Assembly: GCA_029213075.1 (NCBI GenBank)
Contig: JARGPO010000052.1
Coordinates: 60,422 to 124,421, forward strand
DNA length: 64,000 nucleotides
Source: Legionellaceae bacterium
GTDB taxonomy: Bacteria; Pseudomonadota; Gammaproteobacteria; Legionellales; Legionellaceae
Direction of reading: 5' to 3'
Both the position numbers and the translations under genes were made by a program. How positions within the stretch are numbered: the first letter of the stretch is position 1; the number at the start of each line of letters is the position of its first letter. Below, one piece after another: positions 1 to 8,985 of the stretch. Below the pieces are notes generated by a model. The model saw only the letters and a list, made by a program, of their open reading frames with translations. It was not told where the DNA came from and made no database searches.

Positions 1-493
1 TGCTCTGTTCAATCAATGCGGCAGCAAAATTAGTTAAAGCTGTTGCAATCAAAAGACTAACCCCTATTTCCAGTGTAGCAGGATTCATTATTAGAGCAAT
101 CGAAGTAGCGTAGGCAAGAATTAGAAAAGTGGCCGGCAGATATTTTTCCATTCTTTTGTTAGTAAGTAGTGATATATCGTTTTGTCTTGATCGAGATATA
201 GAAATTTGAAGTTCATTGTCTATATGTTTTAATGCTGGGGACCACATTTTGTTAGATACATGAGAGTTGTTGCGTACTAAACTTTGCAGGTCATTTCTAA
301 GATCAACCGTTGTTTTTTCACCATTGTTTATATCGTTAATACTTCTTTTAACAGACAAAAGAGTCTCATCTGGAGCTCTTTTTCTTTCTAAACTTTTATA
401 TAGATTGACTAAATGAATGATTAGACGTTGTCTGCTTAATTGTAGTCTATTAAAATCAGCTTCGGTACTTTCATCACCTTTCTTAAATAACAT
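1..493 (-). CDS. Hypothetical membrane protein, 3' end outside the window
   Basis: An open frame reads on the minus strand from an ATG at 493 to the window edge, giving 164 codons without a stop. A good ribosome site (GGAGAGA) lies just upstream of the ATG. The first ~115 residues are soluble, charged and probably helical. They are followed by two hydrophobic stretches at about residues 119-136 and 141-161, so the protein is probably anchored in the inner membrane with a cytoplasmic N-terminal domain. I do not recognise the family. The C-terminus is missing, so length and function cannot be judged. Confidence 0.6.
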   Translation of the reverse strand, partial: MLFKKGDESTEADFNRLQLSRQRLIIHLVNLYKSLERKRAPDETLLSVKRSINDINNGEKTTVDLRNDLQSLVRNNSHVSNKMWSPALKHIDNELQISISRSRQNDISLLTNKRMEKYLPATFLILAYATSIALIMNPATLEIGVSLLIATALTNFAAALIEQS

Positions 494-596
494 GTTCTCT
501 CTCCAGTATTACTAGATGTTATAAAGTATAGGAGTGTTTGGTTTATAATCAAGAGTTTGTTTTTTTAATCATAAATCTGATTGTTTTAAAACATCA

Positions 597-1319
597 TCAG
601 TTATTATCTAAATCAATTAGCCATTGGATCTGATCTTGTAAGTTAATAGATATTTCCGATATTTCTTCAATTTTCTTATTAGTAAATATTTTTTTAAATT
701 CTAGGTCCTTTTTATATGAGGCTACTTTTATGTCTCTTTGCTTTTGCAACCAAACAATTTGTGGCAAAAATAGATGAAGTATCCCCTCTAGCCATTTATC
801 TACTACTCGCCATGATGATTCATCGCTAAGATTCATTTTAAATCTTTTAGTTAAGTTTGACGCATATCTAGCACTATACCACTGCTCAGATGTAACCCAT
901 CTATTTACCGTAAATAGTCTAATTGGTTGTCCTAATCTATTCATGCCAATTGCAAGCAAATGAGTCATTTTGTTATTGTGCTTGATGTTTTCTATAGGTG
1001 GAAGATTAAGTGGTTTTATATATTTAGGTATAAATTTAGTACGGATGTAACAATGAAAATGACCATGCTCGTTGCTTATTTTGTTTTCTCTGTGACAGTG
1101 ATAAAAGTATTGTCCACCAGTTGCAAAATCAATTCTATCTCCCAAAGGATAGTGCTTTAGTTTAATGTGTTTGTCATCAGCACCTGAGATAAAATTTAGA
1201 ATGTTACCACCGTAATCTGTTGGCAATTTTTGTTGATTAATTAGAACTTGTTCAGCGCTCTTTAGCAGAGATGTTTGTTGACGTTTGGTAATTATAGGTA
1301 GAGAGAAATTTGAAGACAT
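597..1319 (-). CDS. DUF6969-like hypothetical protein
   Basis: A 240-residue protein without signal peptide or membrane segments. The central part has the flavour of the DUF6969 family: a patch with EHGHFHCYIR around residue 85, then a block reading THLLAIGMNRLGQPIRLF near residues 119-136. Several His and Cys residues (YHCHRE, HGHFHC) are clustered and could bind a metal, which is inference. Biochemical function is unknown to me. The gene lies immediately downstream, on the same strand, of a gene for a Cys-rich exported peptide (gap 79 bp), so the two may be co-transcribed. The start has only a weak ribosome site (AAGA). Confidence 0.6.
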   Translation of the reverse strand: MSSNFSLPIITKRQQTSLLKSAEQVLINQQKLPTDYGGNILNFISGADDKHIKLKHYPLGDRIDFATGGQYFYHCHRENKISNEHGHFHCYIRTKFIPKYIKPLNLPPIENIKHNNKMTHLLAIGMNRLGQPIRLFTVNRWVTSEQWYSARYASNLTKRFKMNLSDESSWRVVDKWLEGILHLFLPQIVWLQKQRDIKVASYKKDLEFKKIFTNKKIEEISEISINLQDQIQWLIDLDNN

Positions 1320-1398
1320 ATCTTAATTAATTTAATAAATAATTTTCTACAAAAACCAAGGGCGAATGTTATTTATATCGCCTCGTTATAAAATTTTT

Positions 1399-1665
1399 TT
1401 AACTTGCTGTTTCAGCTGCACAAGTAGATCCTGGCATTCCTTCCTCACCAACACAACCAGCGCAATCTTGAAATCCTGGTCCACCCTCGCATCCTGGAGT
1501 GCAATATGTAGATCCCGAACATCCAGAGCATTTGGAGCATGAGCAACTTCCAGTGCAGGCATTAGTTGAAAGGGTTGGTGATTCTTCGGCAAAGGATACT
1601 GGCATAATTGCGGCTGAGGATAGGGTGGTTAATAATGTTGCAACAGCTACGCTATATTTCTTCAT
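1399..1665 (-). CDS. Small Cys-rich exported peptide
   Basis: An 88-residue protein with a clear Sec signal peptide: a Lys-Lys start, a hydrophobic core and a probable cleavage after SFA near residue 26. The mature part of about 62 residues is rich in Gly and Ser and contains ten Cys, mostly as CxC, CxxC and CxxxxC steps (SCSCSKCSGC, then YC, GC, DC, GC, TC). A strong ribosome site (AAGGAAGG) precedes the ATG. Such a peptide could be a periplasmic metal-binding or disulfide-rich protein, possibly the precursor of a modified peptide. No maturation enzyme is recognised next door apart from the DUF6969-like gene. Function is unknown. Confidence 0.65.
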   Translation of the reverse strand: MKKYSVAVATLLTTLSSAAIMPVSFAEESPTLSTNACTGSCSCSKCSGCSGSTYCTPGCEGGPGFQDCAGCVGEEGMPGSTCAAETAS

Positions 1666-1865
1666 GTAACCTTCCTTAAATTGGTTGATAGTTTTACTTT
1701 TAAATATCCTTTTAACAAAACCATCATATATATCTTATTTTTAATATGCAATATTTTCAGGGTTTTGATTTTATATTGATTGGGTTGTTTGTTTATATTT
1801 CCTATCTCTTACGGTCTTCGTCGAGATAAGGTATACTTGATTTCATTTATAATTGAATTTATTGC

Positions 1866-2705
1866 ATGCAATCAATCGTTGATCTACATTGTCACAGTCA
1901 TTTTTCTGATGGGGTTTTAAGCCCGGAAGAATTATATAATAGAGCTGTATCATCAGGAGTTAAGATTTTTTCCTTAACTGATCATGACTCCGTTGATGGT
2001 GTGTCAAGATTAATTGCTGCAAATAACTCTCAGCAAATGCAAGTTATTAGTGGTATTGAGTTTAGTACACGTTTTAAAAAACATGATATTCATATACTCG
2101 GATTAAATATTGACCTTGCTAATGTAGGTTTATCCAAGGTTATACAATTACAAAAAGACTCTCGAGTTGTCCGTGCTAAACAAATTAGTGAGTTATTAGC
2201 TAAGTGTGGAGTAGAAAATGCTTATGATAAAGCATGTGATATAGCCAATAACAATAGTATTGGCCGCCCTCATTTTGCGAAAGTTTTACTGAACGAGGGT
2301 TTAGTTAGAGATTTACAAGGAGCTTTCACACAGTATCTTGGTGCTAGAAAAAAAGCCTATGTAGCAACTAGTTGGATTGATATACCGCAAGCAGTAGATG
2401 CAATTATTCAAGCTGGTGGAAGTGCTGTTATCGCTCATCCATTGAAATATAGACTAACTAATACTAAATTAAATGAACTGATTAAAGAGTTTAAAGATTC
2501 TGGTGGGGTTGGCATTGAAGTTGTTTCTGGAGATATGAGTGCGGCTGAGATTGATCATGCTGCTGAAATAAGTTTGCGCTTTGATTTATTAGCTTCTTCC
2601 GGATCCGACTATCATGCTGATAGAATATCTAGGGTTGCAATTGGTAGGCAAAAAGCATTACCAAAAAAGTGCAATCCAATTTGGTCTAAATGGAGTTTGA
2701 ATTAA
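1866..2705 (+). CDS. rnm: RNase AM / PHP-domain phosphoesterase (YciV)
   Basis: A 279-residue PHP-domain metal-dependent hydrolase. Metal ligands are visible at H8, H10 and D15 (DLHCHSHFSDG), H40 (TDHD), E65 (GIEFS), a central RPHFA patch, AHPLKY and a final GSDYHAD. The E. coli homologue (YciV, RNase AM, once TrpH) releases 5' nucleotides and acts on 3',5'-bisphosphate nucleosides and the 5' ends of rRNA. The next gene, yciO, begins on the base after this stop codon and trpS follows, an order related to the E. coli trp region. The start lacks a strong ribosome site. The family is certain and the precise substrate is by homology. Confidence 0.9.
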   Translation: MQSIVDLHCHSHFSDGVLSPEELYNRAVSSGVKIFSLTDHDSVDGVSRLIAANNSQQMQVISGIEFSTRFKKHDIHILGLNIDLANVGLSKVIQLQKDSRVVRAKQISELLAKCGVENAYDKACDIANNNSIGRPHFAKVLLNEGLVRDLQGAFTQYLGARKKAYVATSWIDIPQAVDAIIQAGGSAVIAHPLKYRLTNTKLNELIKEFKDSGGVGIEVVSGDMSAAEIDHAAEISLRFDLLASSGSDYHADRISRVAIGRQKALPKKCNPIWSKWSLN

Positions 2706-3329
2706 ATGAGTGAAATATTTGCAATGCACCCTGATAATCCTCAGGCTAGATTATTGCGTCAAGCGGCTAACATTGTTGAGGATGGTGGTTTAATCGTCTA
2801 TCCAACTGACTCAGGATACGCATTGGGTTGTCAATTAGGAAATAGAAAAGCATTAGAGAGAATTCGCAAGTTACGTCAACTAGGTAAGGATCATAACATG
2901 ACCTTAGTTTGTCGAGATTTGTCAGAACTAGGTACTTACGCGGAAGTAACAAAACCAATTTTTCGCCTACTTAAAGCTTTTACACCAGGTTCTTATACAT
3001 TTATTTTAAACGCAACTAGAGAAGTTCCAAAATTAATGTTGCATCCAAAGCGTAAAACATTAGGATTGCGTGTTCCTAAGCATGTTATATGTTTGGCCCT
3101 GCTTGATGCACTAGATGCGCCACTTATGAGTTCGACACTAATCCTACCTGGTGCAAGCGCACCATTAAGTGAGCCAGAATCTATTATGGATTTGCTTGGT
3201 AGCCAAGTTGATTTAGTTATTAATGGCGGTAATTGTAGTCATGAGCCGACAACAATTGTTGATCTAACCGGTGAGTATCCAGAGATTATCCGAGTTGGGA
3301 AGGGTGATCCTAGGCCGTTTAAAATTTAG
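2706..3329 (+). CDS. yciO: YciO, Sua5/YrdC-family protein
   Basis: A 207-residue member of the Sua5/YciO/YrdC superfamily. Relatives make the threonylcarbamoyl-adenylate used for t6A modification of tRNA. The opening block (GGLIVYPTDSGYALGCQL, about residues 28-45) and a later TLGLRVPKH are typical, as is the Ser-rich patch MSSTLILPG. The length matches YciO (about 206) and not the longer Sua5 with its extra domain. YciO-type proteins are weaker or of uncertain function compared with TsaC, so the exact role is open. It sits directly after the PHP gene with no gap and 21 bp before trpS, which suggests one transcript. Confidence 0.9.
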   Translation: MSEIFAMHPDNPQARLLRQAANIVEDGGLIVYPTDSGYALGCQLGNRKALERIRKLRQLGKDHNMTLVCRDLSELGTYAEVTKPIFRLLKAFTPGSYTFILNATREVPKLMLHPKRKTLGLRVPKHVICLALLDALDAPLMSSTLILPGASAPLSEPESIMDLLGSQVDLVINGGNCSHEPTTIVDLTGEYPEIIRVGKGDPRPFKI

Positions 3330-3350
3330 TTATTTTTTTGTGAGGTTTTA

Positions 3351-4562
3351 ATGTCAGTTTTTAGTAGTAGTAAACGAGTTGTATCCGGTATGAGAGCAAG
3401 TGGGCATTTGCATCTTGGGCATTATCATGGGGTACTAAAAAATTGGATTAAGCTTCAGCATCAATATGAATGTTTTTATTTTGTCGCTGATTGGCATGGT
3501 TTAACTACAAATTATGATGACCCGAGACAGATTGAAGATAGTATTTGGAATATGGTTGTTGATTGGTTGGCTTGTGGAATGAACCCAGGACTATCTAATT
3601 TGTTTATTCAGTCATGGGTTCCTGAGCATGCAGAATTATTTTTATTACTTTCTATGATAACTCCTATTGGATGGTTGGAGAGAGTACCGACCTATAAAGA
3701 TCAACAAGAAAAATTGCATGAGAAAGATTTATCCACTTATGGATTTATGGGATACCCATTACTACAAAGTGCTGACGTATTGCTTTACAAAGCTGACTTA
3801 GTTCCTGTTGGAGAGGATCAAGTATCACACGTTGAATTAATCAGAGAGGTAGCTAGAAGGTTTAACCATCTCTATGGAAAAGAAAAGAACTTTGAGCAAT
3901 TAGTAACTGAAGCTATTAAGAAAATGGGTAAAAAAAACTCTAACTTGTACAAACAGTTCCGAACTAAATTTCAACAAGATGGTTGTCATGAATCTCTAAC
4001 TACTGCAAAAGCATTAATTGAATCTCAACATAATTTATCAATAGGTGATAAAGAGCGTTTGTTTGGATATTTGGATGGGGTAGGTAAGGTAATTTTACCA
4101 GAGCCACAAGCTCTTCTAACTGAGCAGTCAAAAATGCCAGGTACTGATGGTCAGAAAATGTCAAAATCATATAACAATGGCATTGGACTAAGAGAAGACC
4201 CCGTTCAAATAGAGAAAAAAATCAGAACTATGCGAACTGATCCAGCTCGAGTGAAACGAACGGATCCTGGTAATCCAGAAAAATGTCCAGTCTGGGATTT
4301 TCATAAAATATATTCAGATGGAGAAGTGAAGCAATGGGTGCAAACTGGTTGTAAAACAGCGAGTATTGGTTGTTTGGAGTGTAAGCAGCCGGTAATTGAT
4401 TCTATAAAAAAAGAGCTCGAACCAATACAAGCGTTAGCTAAAGAGTATCAGGCCGATATAGGATCTGTGAAAAGAATTGTCCAAGAGGGAAGTGAAAAAG
4501 CGCGTGAAGAAGCTATCAAAACCTTAGCAGATGTTAAAGAAGCAATGGGAGTTGACTATTAA
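3351..4562 (+). CDS. trpS: Tryptophan--tRNA ligase, Fe-S-motif type
   Basis: Charges tRNA-Trp. This class I synthetase has a HIGH-type motif (HLHLGH, residues 19-24) and a KMSKS motif at residues 269-273. At 403 residues it is about 70 longer than the compact E. coli enzyme. The C-terminal region carries four Cys spaced C-x21-C-x6-C-x2-C, starting at EKCPVWDF and ending GCLECK. This is nearly the C-x22-C-x6-C-x2-C pattern that holds a [4Fe-4S] cluster near the anticodon site in Thermotoga TrpRS. A ribosome site (GTGAGG) precedes the ATG. The stop codon lies inside the left arm of an inverted repeat. Confidence 0.96.
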   Translation: MSVFSSSKRVVSGMRASGHLHLGHYHGVLKNWIKLQHQYECFYFVADWHGLTTNYDDPRQIEDSIWNMVVDWLACGMNPGLSNLFIQSWVPEHAELFLLLSMITPIGWLERVPTYKDQQEKLHEKDLSTYGFMGYPLLQSADVLLYKADLVPVGEDQVSHVELIREVARRFNHLYGKEKNFEQLVTEAIKKMGKKNSNLYKQFRTKFQQDGCHESLTTAKALIESQHNLSIGDKERLFGYLDGVGKVILPEPQALLTEQSKMPGTDGQKMSKSYNNGIGLREDPVQIEKKIRTMRTDPARVKRTDPGNPEKCPVWDFHKIYSDGEVKQWVQTGCKTASIGCLECKQPVIDSIKKELEPIQALAKEYQADIGSVKRIVQEGSEKAREEAIKTLADVKEAMGVDY

Positions 4563-4643
4563 TTGTGTTACCCTGAGCAGGATTTTGAAATCAATGGTGA
4601 GAACCAATAGAGAGTTATTTGTATAATGCAGGGTCACAATTAA
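4559..4643. repeat. Imperfect inverted repeat between trpS and rluB
   Basis: The left arm at 4559-4575 (TTAATTGTG, TT bulge, ACCCTG) pairs with 4629-4643 (CAGGGT then CACAATTAA), leaving about 53 bases between. The trpS stop codon is in the left arm. There is no U-run after it, so it is not a classical terminator. It could be a small decayed mobile repeat or an mRNA 3' structure. No second copy was found in the window. Confidence 0.5.
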
Positions 4644-4696
4644 TTAACCTGTCTTAGTTCAATATAATAGATTTTTATACCAAAAAATGGTGCATA

Positions 4697-5431
4697 ATGA
4701 GCGGTGAGAGATTACAAAAAATATTAAGCAAAGCAGGGCTAGGCTCTAGAAGAGAAATGGAAAAGTGGATTGAACAGGGTTTAATTCAAGTAAATGGAGT
4801 AACTTCTAAACTGGGTGATTCTGCGACAGCTGATGATAAAATAGGTGTGCGAGGTCGGGTTATTGATAACCCACTAAAGTTGATTGATAAAACTAGAATT
4901 TTACTTTATCACAAACCTGTAGGTGAGATTTCTAGCAGAAAAGATCCTGTTTATGATAAAACAGTCTTTGATAAGCTACCATATTTAAGGCATGGTCGTT
5001 GGATACAAGTAGGCCGGCTAGATTTAAATACCTCTGGACTATTGATTTTTACAACTAACGGAGAGCTTGCTAACCGACTAATGCATCCTCGATATGAATT
5101 TGAGCGTGAATATGCTGTTCGAGTTTATGGTGAAGTTAAGCAAGAAGTTATTAATAACTTAAGAAAAGGGGTCATGCTTGATGATGGTATGGCTAAATTT
5201 AAGAGTGTTAAGGCTGTTGGTGGTGAAGGTGTTAATAGCTGGTATCATGTTATTTTGAGCGAAGGTAGAAATAGAGAAGTTAGACGGCTTTGGAACTCGC
5301 AAGGACTAGAAGTTAGTCGCTTGATTCGCGTTCGATATGCAAGTCTAAAAATGCCGCGTTACCTATCTAGAGGAGAGTTTCAAGAACTGTCAGCTGCAGA
5401 GGTTGATACATTTATTGCTAGCCTAGATTAG
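4697..5431 (+). CDS. rluB: 23S rRNA pseudouridine synthase B
   Basis: A 244-residue RsuA/RluB/E/F-type pseudouridine synthase. RluB converts U2605 of 23S rRNA. The first ~60 residues form an S4 RNA-binding domain (LQKILSKAGLGSRREMEKWI). The catalytic Asp is D109 in GRLDLNTSGLLIFT, and the C-terminal motif GRNREVRRLWNSQGLEV is typical of RluB. It lacks the basic tail of E. coli RluB (291 residues). It sits 8 bp before rlmD, another 23S rRNA modification gene, which points to a ribosome-maturation transcript. RsuA or RluE/F are less likely because the S4 domain is complete and the neighbourhood is that of rluB. Confidence 0.93.
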   Translation: MSGERLQKILSKAGLGSRREMEKWIEQGLIQVNGVTSKLGDSATADDKIGVRGRVIDNPLKLIDKTRILLYHKPVGEISSRKDPVYDKTVFDKLPYLRHGRWIQVGRLDLNTSGLLIFTTNGELANRLMHPRYEFEREYAVRVYGEVKQEVINNLRKGVMLDDGMAKFKSVKAVGGEGVNSWYHVILSEGRNREVRRLWNSQGLEVSRLIRVRYASLKMPRYLSRGEFQELSAAEVDTFIASLD

Positions 5432-5439
5432 GATATTTC

Positions 5440-6774
5440 ATGAAAAGAAGACGTAAGAAAATTCAATTACCCCCGGTTACGACCTTTGTTGAGGGTTTTA
5501 GTCATGATGGTCGAGGTATTGCAAGAATTGATGGTAAAACCACTTTCATTCAAGGTGCGTTAGCTAATGAAACCGTTACCTTTGAATATACAAGACAAAA
5601 AAAGGATTTTGATGAAGGACGATTATTAACTGTAGAAACTCCTTCTCCAGAACGTATTGATCCTGAATGCCCTCATTATGATATGTGTGGAGGCTGTTCT
5701 CTACAACATTTAAATAGCGAATCTCAAATAGAGCAAAAACAAGCGCTATTGTTAGATGCATTGCAAAGAGTAGGTAATTGCACACCAGATAATGTTTTGG
5801 CGCCATTAACAAGTGATGTCTGGCACTATCGTAACAAAGCACGTTTAAGTACACGCTATGTTGCTAAAAAAGAGGCTACGTTAGTTGGTTTTAGAGAAAG
5901 AAACAATCCTCGTTATATTACAGACATTCATACCTGCAAAGTTTTAAATAAGATTGTTGCGGATGAGATAGATAATCTACGTTGCATGCTAACAAGCTTT
6001 GATAACCCAAGTAATATTGCGCAAATTGAGGTCGCGGCATCTGAAAATGATGTTGCCTTAATCTTTAGAAACATGGAGGATTTGACCTCTAAAGAAGAAG
6101 AGTTACTTCAAGCTTTTTCAGATAAAACTAATTTTAAAATATTTCTTCAGCCTGGTGGCCCTGATAGCGTATTTTTATTTTATCCAACTAATGTCTCTGA
6201 GTTTTTAACCTATAGCTTAGATGGATTTGCAATAGAATATAAATTTCACCCAACAGATTTTACTCAAGTTAATGCAAAAATAAATAAACTAATGGTACCT
6301 ATGGCTCTAGAGTTTTTAGATCTTACAGAAAGTGATGTGGCATTAGATTTATTTTGTGGGCTTGGTAATTTTTCTCTTCCATTAGCTACAAAATGCAAGA
6401 GCGTTGTTGCTGTTGAGGGAAGTTCTGCTATGGTTGAAAGAGCTATGATGAATGCCAAAGACAATGGTATTGATAATATAACTTTTCTAGCAGCCAATCT
6501 TGAGGAAGAAGACTCTCTTAATAACCCGGCATTTGTAAACGTAAATAAATTATTACTAGATCCACCAAGAACAGGTGCTCTTGAAATTGTTAAGCAGATA
6601 AACAAACTAAATATAAGTAAAATAGTATATGTTTCATGCAATCCAATTACCCTTGCAAGGGATGCAGATATTCTTGTAAACCAACATGGTTATCGATTGG
6701 TTGATGCAGGTGTGATGGATATGTTTCCTAATACAGCCCATGTTGAGTCAATTGCAGTTTTTGTACAGGGATAA
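5440..6774 (+). CDS. rlmD: 23S rRNA (uracil-1939-C5)-methyltransferase
   Basis: RlmD (RumA) methylates U1939 of 23S rRNA using SAM. The 444-residue protein has a basic N-terminus, a TRAM domain to about residue 70, and four Cys for the [4Fe-4S] cluster at C77, C83, C86 and C166. A Rossmann methyltransferase domain with DLFCGLGNFSLPLA follows, with the catalytic Cys at 400 in YVSCNPITLARD. All key residues are present and the length matches the E. coli enzyme (433). It is placed 8 bp after rluB and 6 bp before relA, the same rlmD-relA adjacency seen in E. coli. Confidence 0.97.
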   Translation: MKRRRKKIQLPPVTTFVEGFSHDGRGIARIDGKTTFIQGALANETVTFEYTRQKKDFDEGRLLTVETPSPERIDPECPHYDMCGGCSLQHLNSESQIEQKQALLLDALQRVGNCTPDNVLAPLTSDVWHYRNKARLSTRYVAKKEATLVGFRERNNPRYITDIHTCKVLNKIVADEIDNLRCMLTSFDNPSNIAQIEVAASENDVALIFRNMEDLTSKEEELLQAFSDKTNFKIFLQPGGPDSVFLFYPTNVSEFLTYSLDGFAIEYKFHPTDFTQVNAKINKLMVPMALEFLDLTESDVALDLFCGLGNFSLPLATKCKSVVAVEGSSAMVERAMMNAKDNGIDNITFLAANLEEEDSLNNPAFVNVNKLLLDPPRTGALEIVKQINKLNISKIVYVSCNPITLARDADILVNQHGYRLVDAGVMDMFPNTAHVESIAVFVQG

Positions 6775-6780
6775 GTACGT

Positions 6781-8985
6781 ATGGTTAAAGTTAAAGAAAA
6801 TATGCCACTTAATGAGGATGGTAGCATAGATGTAGAGCAGTGGTTGGATGAGGTTGGTCGTAAAGGATATTTCCAAGATCTAGATCTGATTCGTAATGCT
6901 TGTACACTTAGTCATTTAGCCGGGCATGATAGAGCAACAGAAACTGGTGAGTCTTGTCTTCAGCAAGGGCTTGCCATGGCCGATGTCTTAGCTGATTTAG
7001 AAGTAGATCAAGAAACTCTTGCAGCAGCAATTATTTTTGTGAGTGTTCATTATGCAGAATTATCACTTGATGATGTTGCAGAACAACTAGGTGATAACGT
7101 TGCTAAGTTAGTTGCTGGTAGTGAAAAGATGAGCGCCATATCAAATATTTCAAGTCTTGATAAGTATCCTCAAAAAAAACATCAAGTTGATAATATGCGC
7201 CGGATGTTACTGGCCATGGTAGATGATGTGCGAGCAGTTTTAATTAAGCTTGCAGATAGATTATGTGCACTTCGTTCATTGGCGCCGATTTCATCTAAAA
7301 TGCGTGAACATATAGCAACTGAAGTGATGGATATATACGCTCCTCTTGCTAATCGACTTGGTATAGGTGCAATTAAGTGGGAGATGGAAGACTTATCTTT
7401 TCGATACTTACATCCTGATGAATACAAAACTATAGCGCAAGGACTAAATTCTAAGAGAATAGATAGGGATAGATATGTAAATTTAATTGTTGAAGAGTTG
7501 AAACAACAATTAAACTCAATGGAAATAGATCACTTTGCAGTCTATGGTCGTTCAAAGCATATCAACAGTATTGCGAATAAAATGAAACGCAAAAATGTTG
7601 AGATTAGCGAAATATATGATGCTACAGCTGTTAGAATTTTAGTAGAAACTAAGGAGCAATGTTACGCTGTTTTAGGTCTAATCCATTCTACTTGGGAGCA
7701 AGTTGTTAAAGAGTTTGATGATTACATTATGACTCCAAAAGCAAACGGTTATCAGTCATTACATACGGCAGTTATAGGTCCAGAAGAGCGCGTATTTGAA
7801 GTGCAAATTAGAACCTTTGAAATGCATGAATTAGCTGAAATGGGAGTTGCTGCTCATTGGAAATATAAAGAAGGTAGGGTACATAGCAAGGCAAGTCATG
7901 AGCGTAAAATAGAATGGCTTAGAGAAGTTTTGGCTTGGCATAAAGATGTATCAGTAAATAAAGGTGTATTTGCTAACATCGAAACTGAGTTTCTTGAGGA
8001 GAGGGTATATGTGTTTACTCCCGACGGAGATATTCTTGATTTGCCACTTGGAGTCACAGCCCTAGATTTTGCATATCATGTTCATTCTGGTTTAGGTCAC
8101 CGTTGTCGAGGAGCAAAGGTAAATGGTTCTATTGTACCGCTAACCTATACCTTGAAAACCGGTGATAAAGTAGAAATACTAACAGGTAAAGAACAAAAGC
8201 CATCACGTGATTGGATTAATCCTCATTTAAAATATCTTAAAACTTCTCGAGCCAGAGCCAAGGTATTACATTGGTTTAAACAACAAAATCATGAAAAAAA
8301 CTGTGCTGAAGGGCATGAAATACTAGACAGAGAATTAAAAAATCTAGGGATTAAAACAGATAATCTGCAGACTATTTTATCCTCCTTTAAATTAAATTCA
8401 TTAAGTGACTTATATGCATCTTTAGGTAGAGGAGATATCAAACTTTCCCAAATTCTAAATAGACTTTCCCCGGTTGATAAAACAGAACAAGCACTACAGA
8501 AAATTATAAAACCGAAAAGGGTAACAAGAAATCCAAATGATGGTTTGCGTCTTGAAGGAGTTGGTAACTTGTTGACTCATATGGCTCGTTGTTGTCAGCC
8601 ATTATCTGGAGACGACGTAATTGGCTATATTACAATTGGTAGAGGGGTTTCTATTCATCGTAAGGATTGCTCAAATATTCTTAGTGCCTCAGAGAAGCAA
8701 AGAGAACGCTTCCTTGAGGTAAGCTGGGGTGATAATCAACGAGATGTTTATGTAGTTAATATTTTAATCAAAGCTTTTAATCGTTCAACTTTGCTAAGAG
8801 ATATAACCTCTCTTTTATCAAATGAAAAAGCGCATGTTTTCTCGTTGCAAACTGAAATAGACGACCAAGATAATATTTCAGAAATAAAAATAAACATGGA
8901 AATTGATGGTTTAAATAGTCTCGCACAAATGTTAGATAGATTAGGCCAAATCCCAAATGTATTGGAAGCTCGGAGATTGATATGA
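6781..8985 (+). CDS. relA: (p)ppGpp synthetase I
   Basis: Ribosome-associated alarmone synthase of the stringent response (734 residues, E. coli 744). Domains in order are a degenerate HD region (about 30-180), the synthetase domain with EFDDYIMTPKANGYQSLHT and QIRTFEMHELAEMGVAAHWK (about 250-370), a TGS domain (RVYVFTPDGDI, about 415-475), a zinc-finger-like segment with ARCCQPL...HRKDC, and a C-terminal ACT domain. The HD signature is replaced by IIFVSVH, so it should lack hydrolase activity as RelA does, which implies a SpoT elsewhere. The last four bases overlap the permease start. An rRNA-type promoter with a GC-rich discriminator at the far end of the window is a likely target of its product. 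Confidence 0.96.
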   Translation: MVKVKENMPLNEDGSIDVEQWLDEVGRKGYFQDLDLIRNACTLSHLAGHDRATETGESCLQQGLAMADVLADLEVDQETLAAAIIFVSVHYAELSLDDVAEQLGDNVAKLVAGSEKMSAISNISSLDKYPQKKHQVDNMRRMLLAMVDDVRAVLIKLADRLCALRSLAPISSKMREHIATEVMDIYAPLANRLGIGAIKWEMEDLSFRYLHPDEYKTIAQGLNSKRIDRDRYVNLIVEELKQQLNSMEIDHFAVYGRSKHINSIANKMKRKNVEISEIYDATAVRILVETKEQCYAVLGLIHSTWEQVVKEFDDYIMTPKANGYQSLHTAVIGPEERVFEVQIRTFEMHELAEMGVAAHWKYKEGRVHSKASHERKIEWLREVLAWHKDVSVNKGVFANIETEFLEERVYVFTPDGDILDLPLGVTALDFAYHVHSGLGHRCRGAKVNGSIVPLTYTLKTGDKVEILTGKEQKPSRDWINPHLKYLKTSRARAKVLHWFKQQNHEKNCAEGHEILDRELKNLGIKTDNLQTILSSFKLNSLSDLYASLGRGDIKLSQILNRLSPVDKTEQALQKIIKPKRVTRNPNDGLRLEGVGNLLTHMARCCQPLSGDDVIGYITIGRGVSIHRKDCSNILSASEKQRERFLEVSWGDNQRDVYVVNILIKAFNRSTLLRDITSLLSNEKAHVFSLQTEIDDQDNISEIKINMEIDGLNSLAQMLDRLGQIPNVLEARRLI

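Noticed and set aside
1386..1592. 68-codon minus-strand frame over the Cys-rich gene
   Set aside because: It overlaps in another frame a gene with a signal peptide and a strong ribosome site.
6781..8985. Bifunctional Rel/SpoT with (p)ppGpp hydrolase
   Set aside because: The HD metal motif is replaced by IIFVSVH, so only synthesis is expected.
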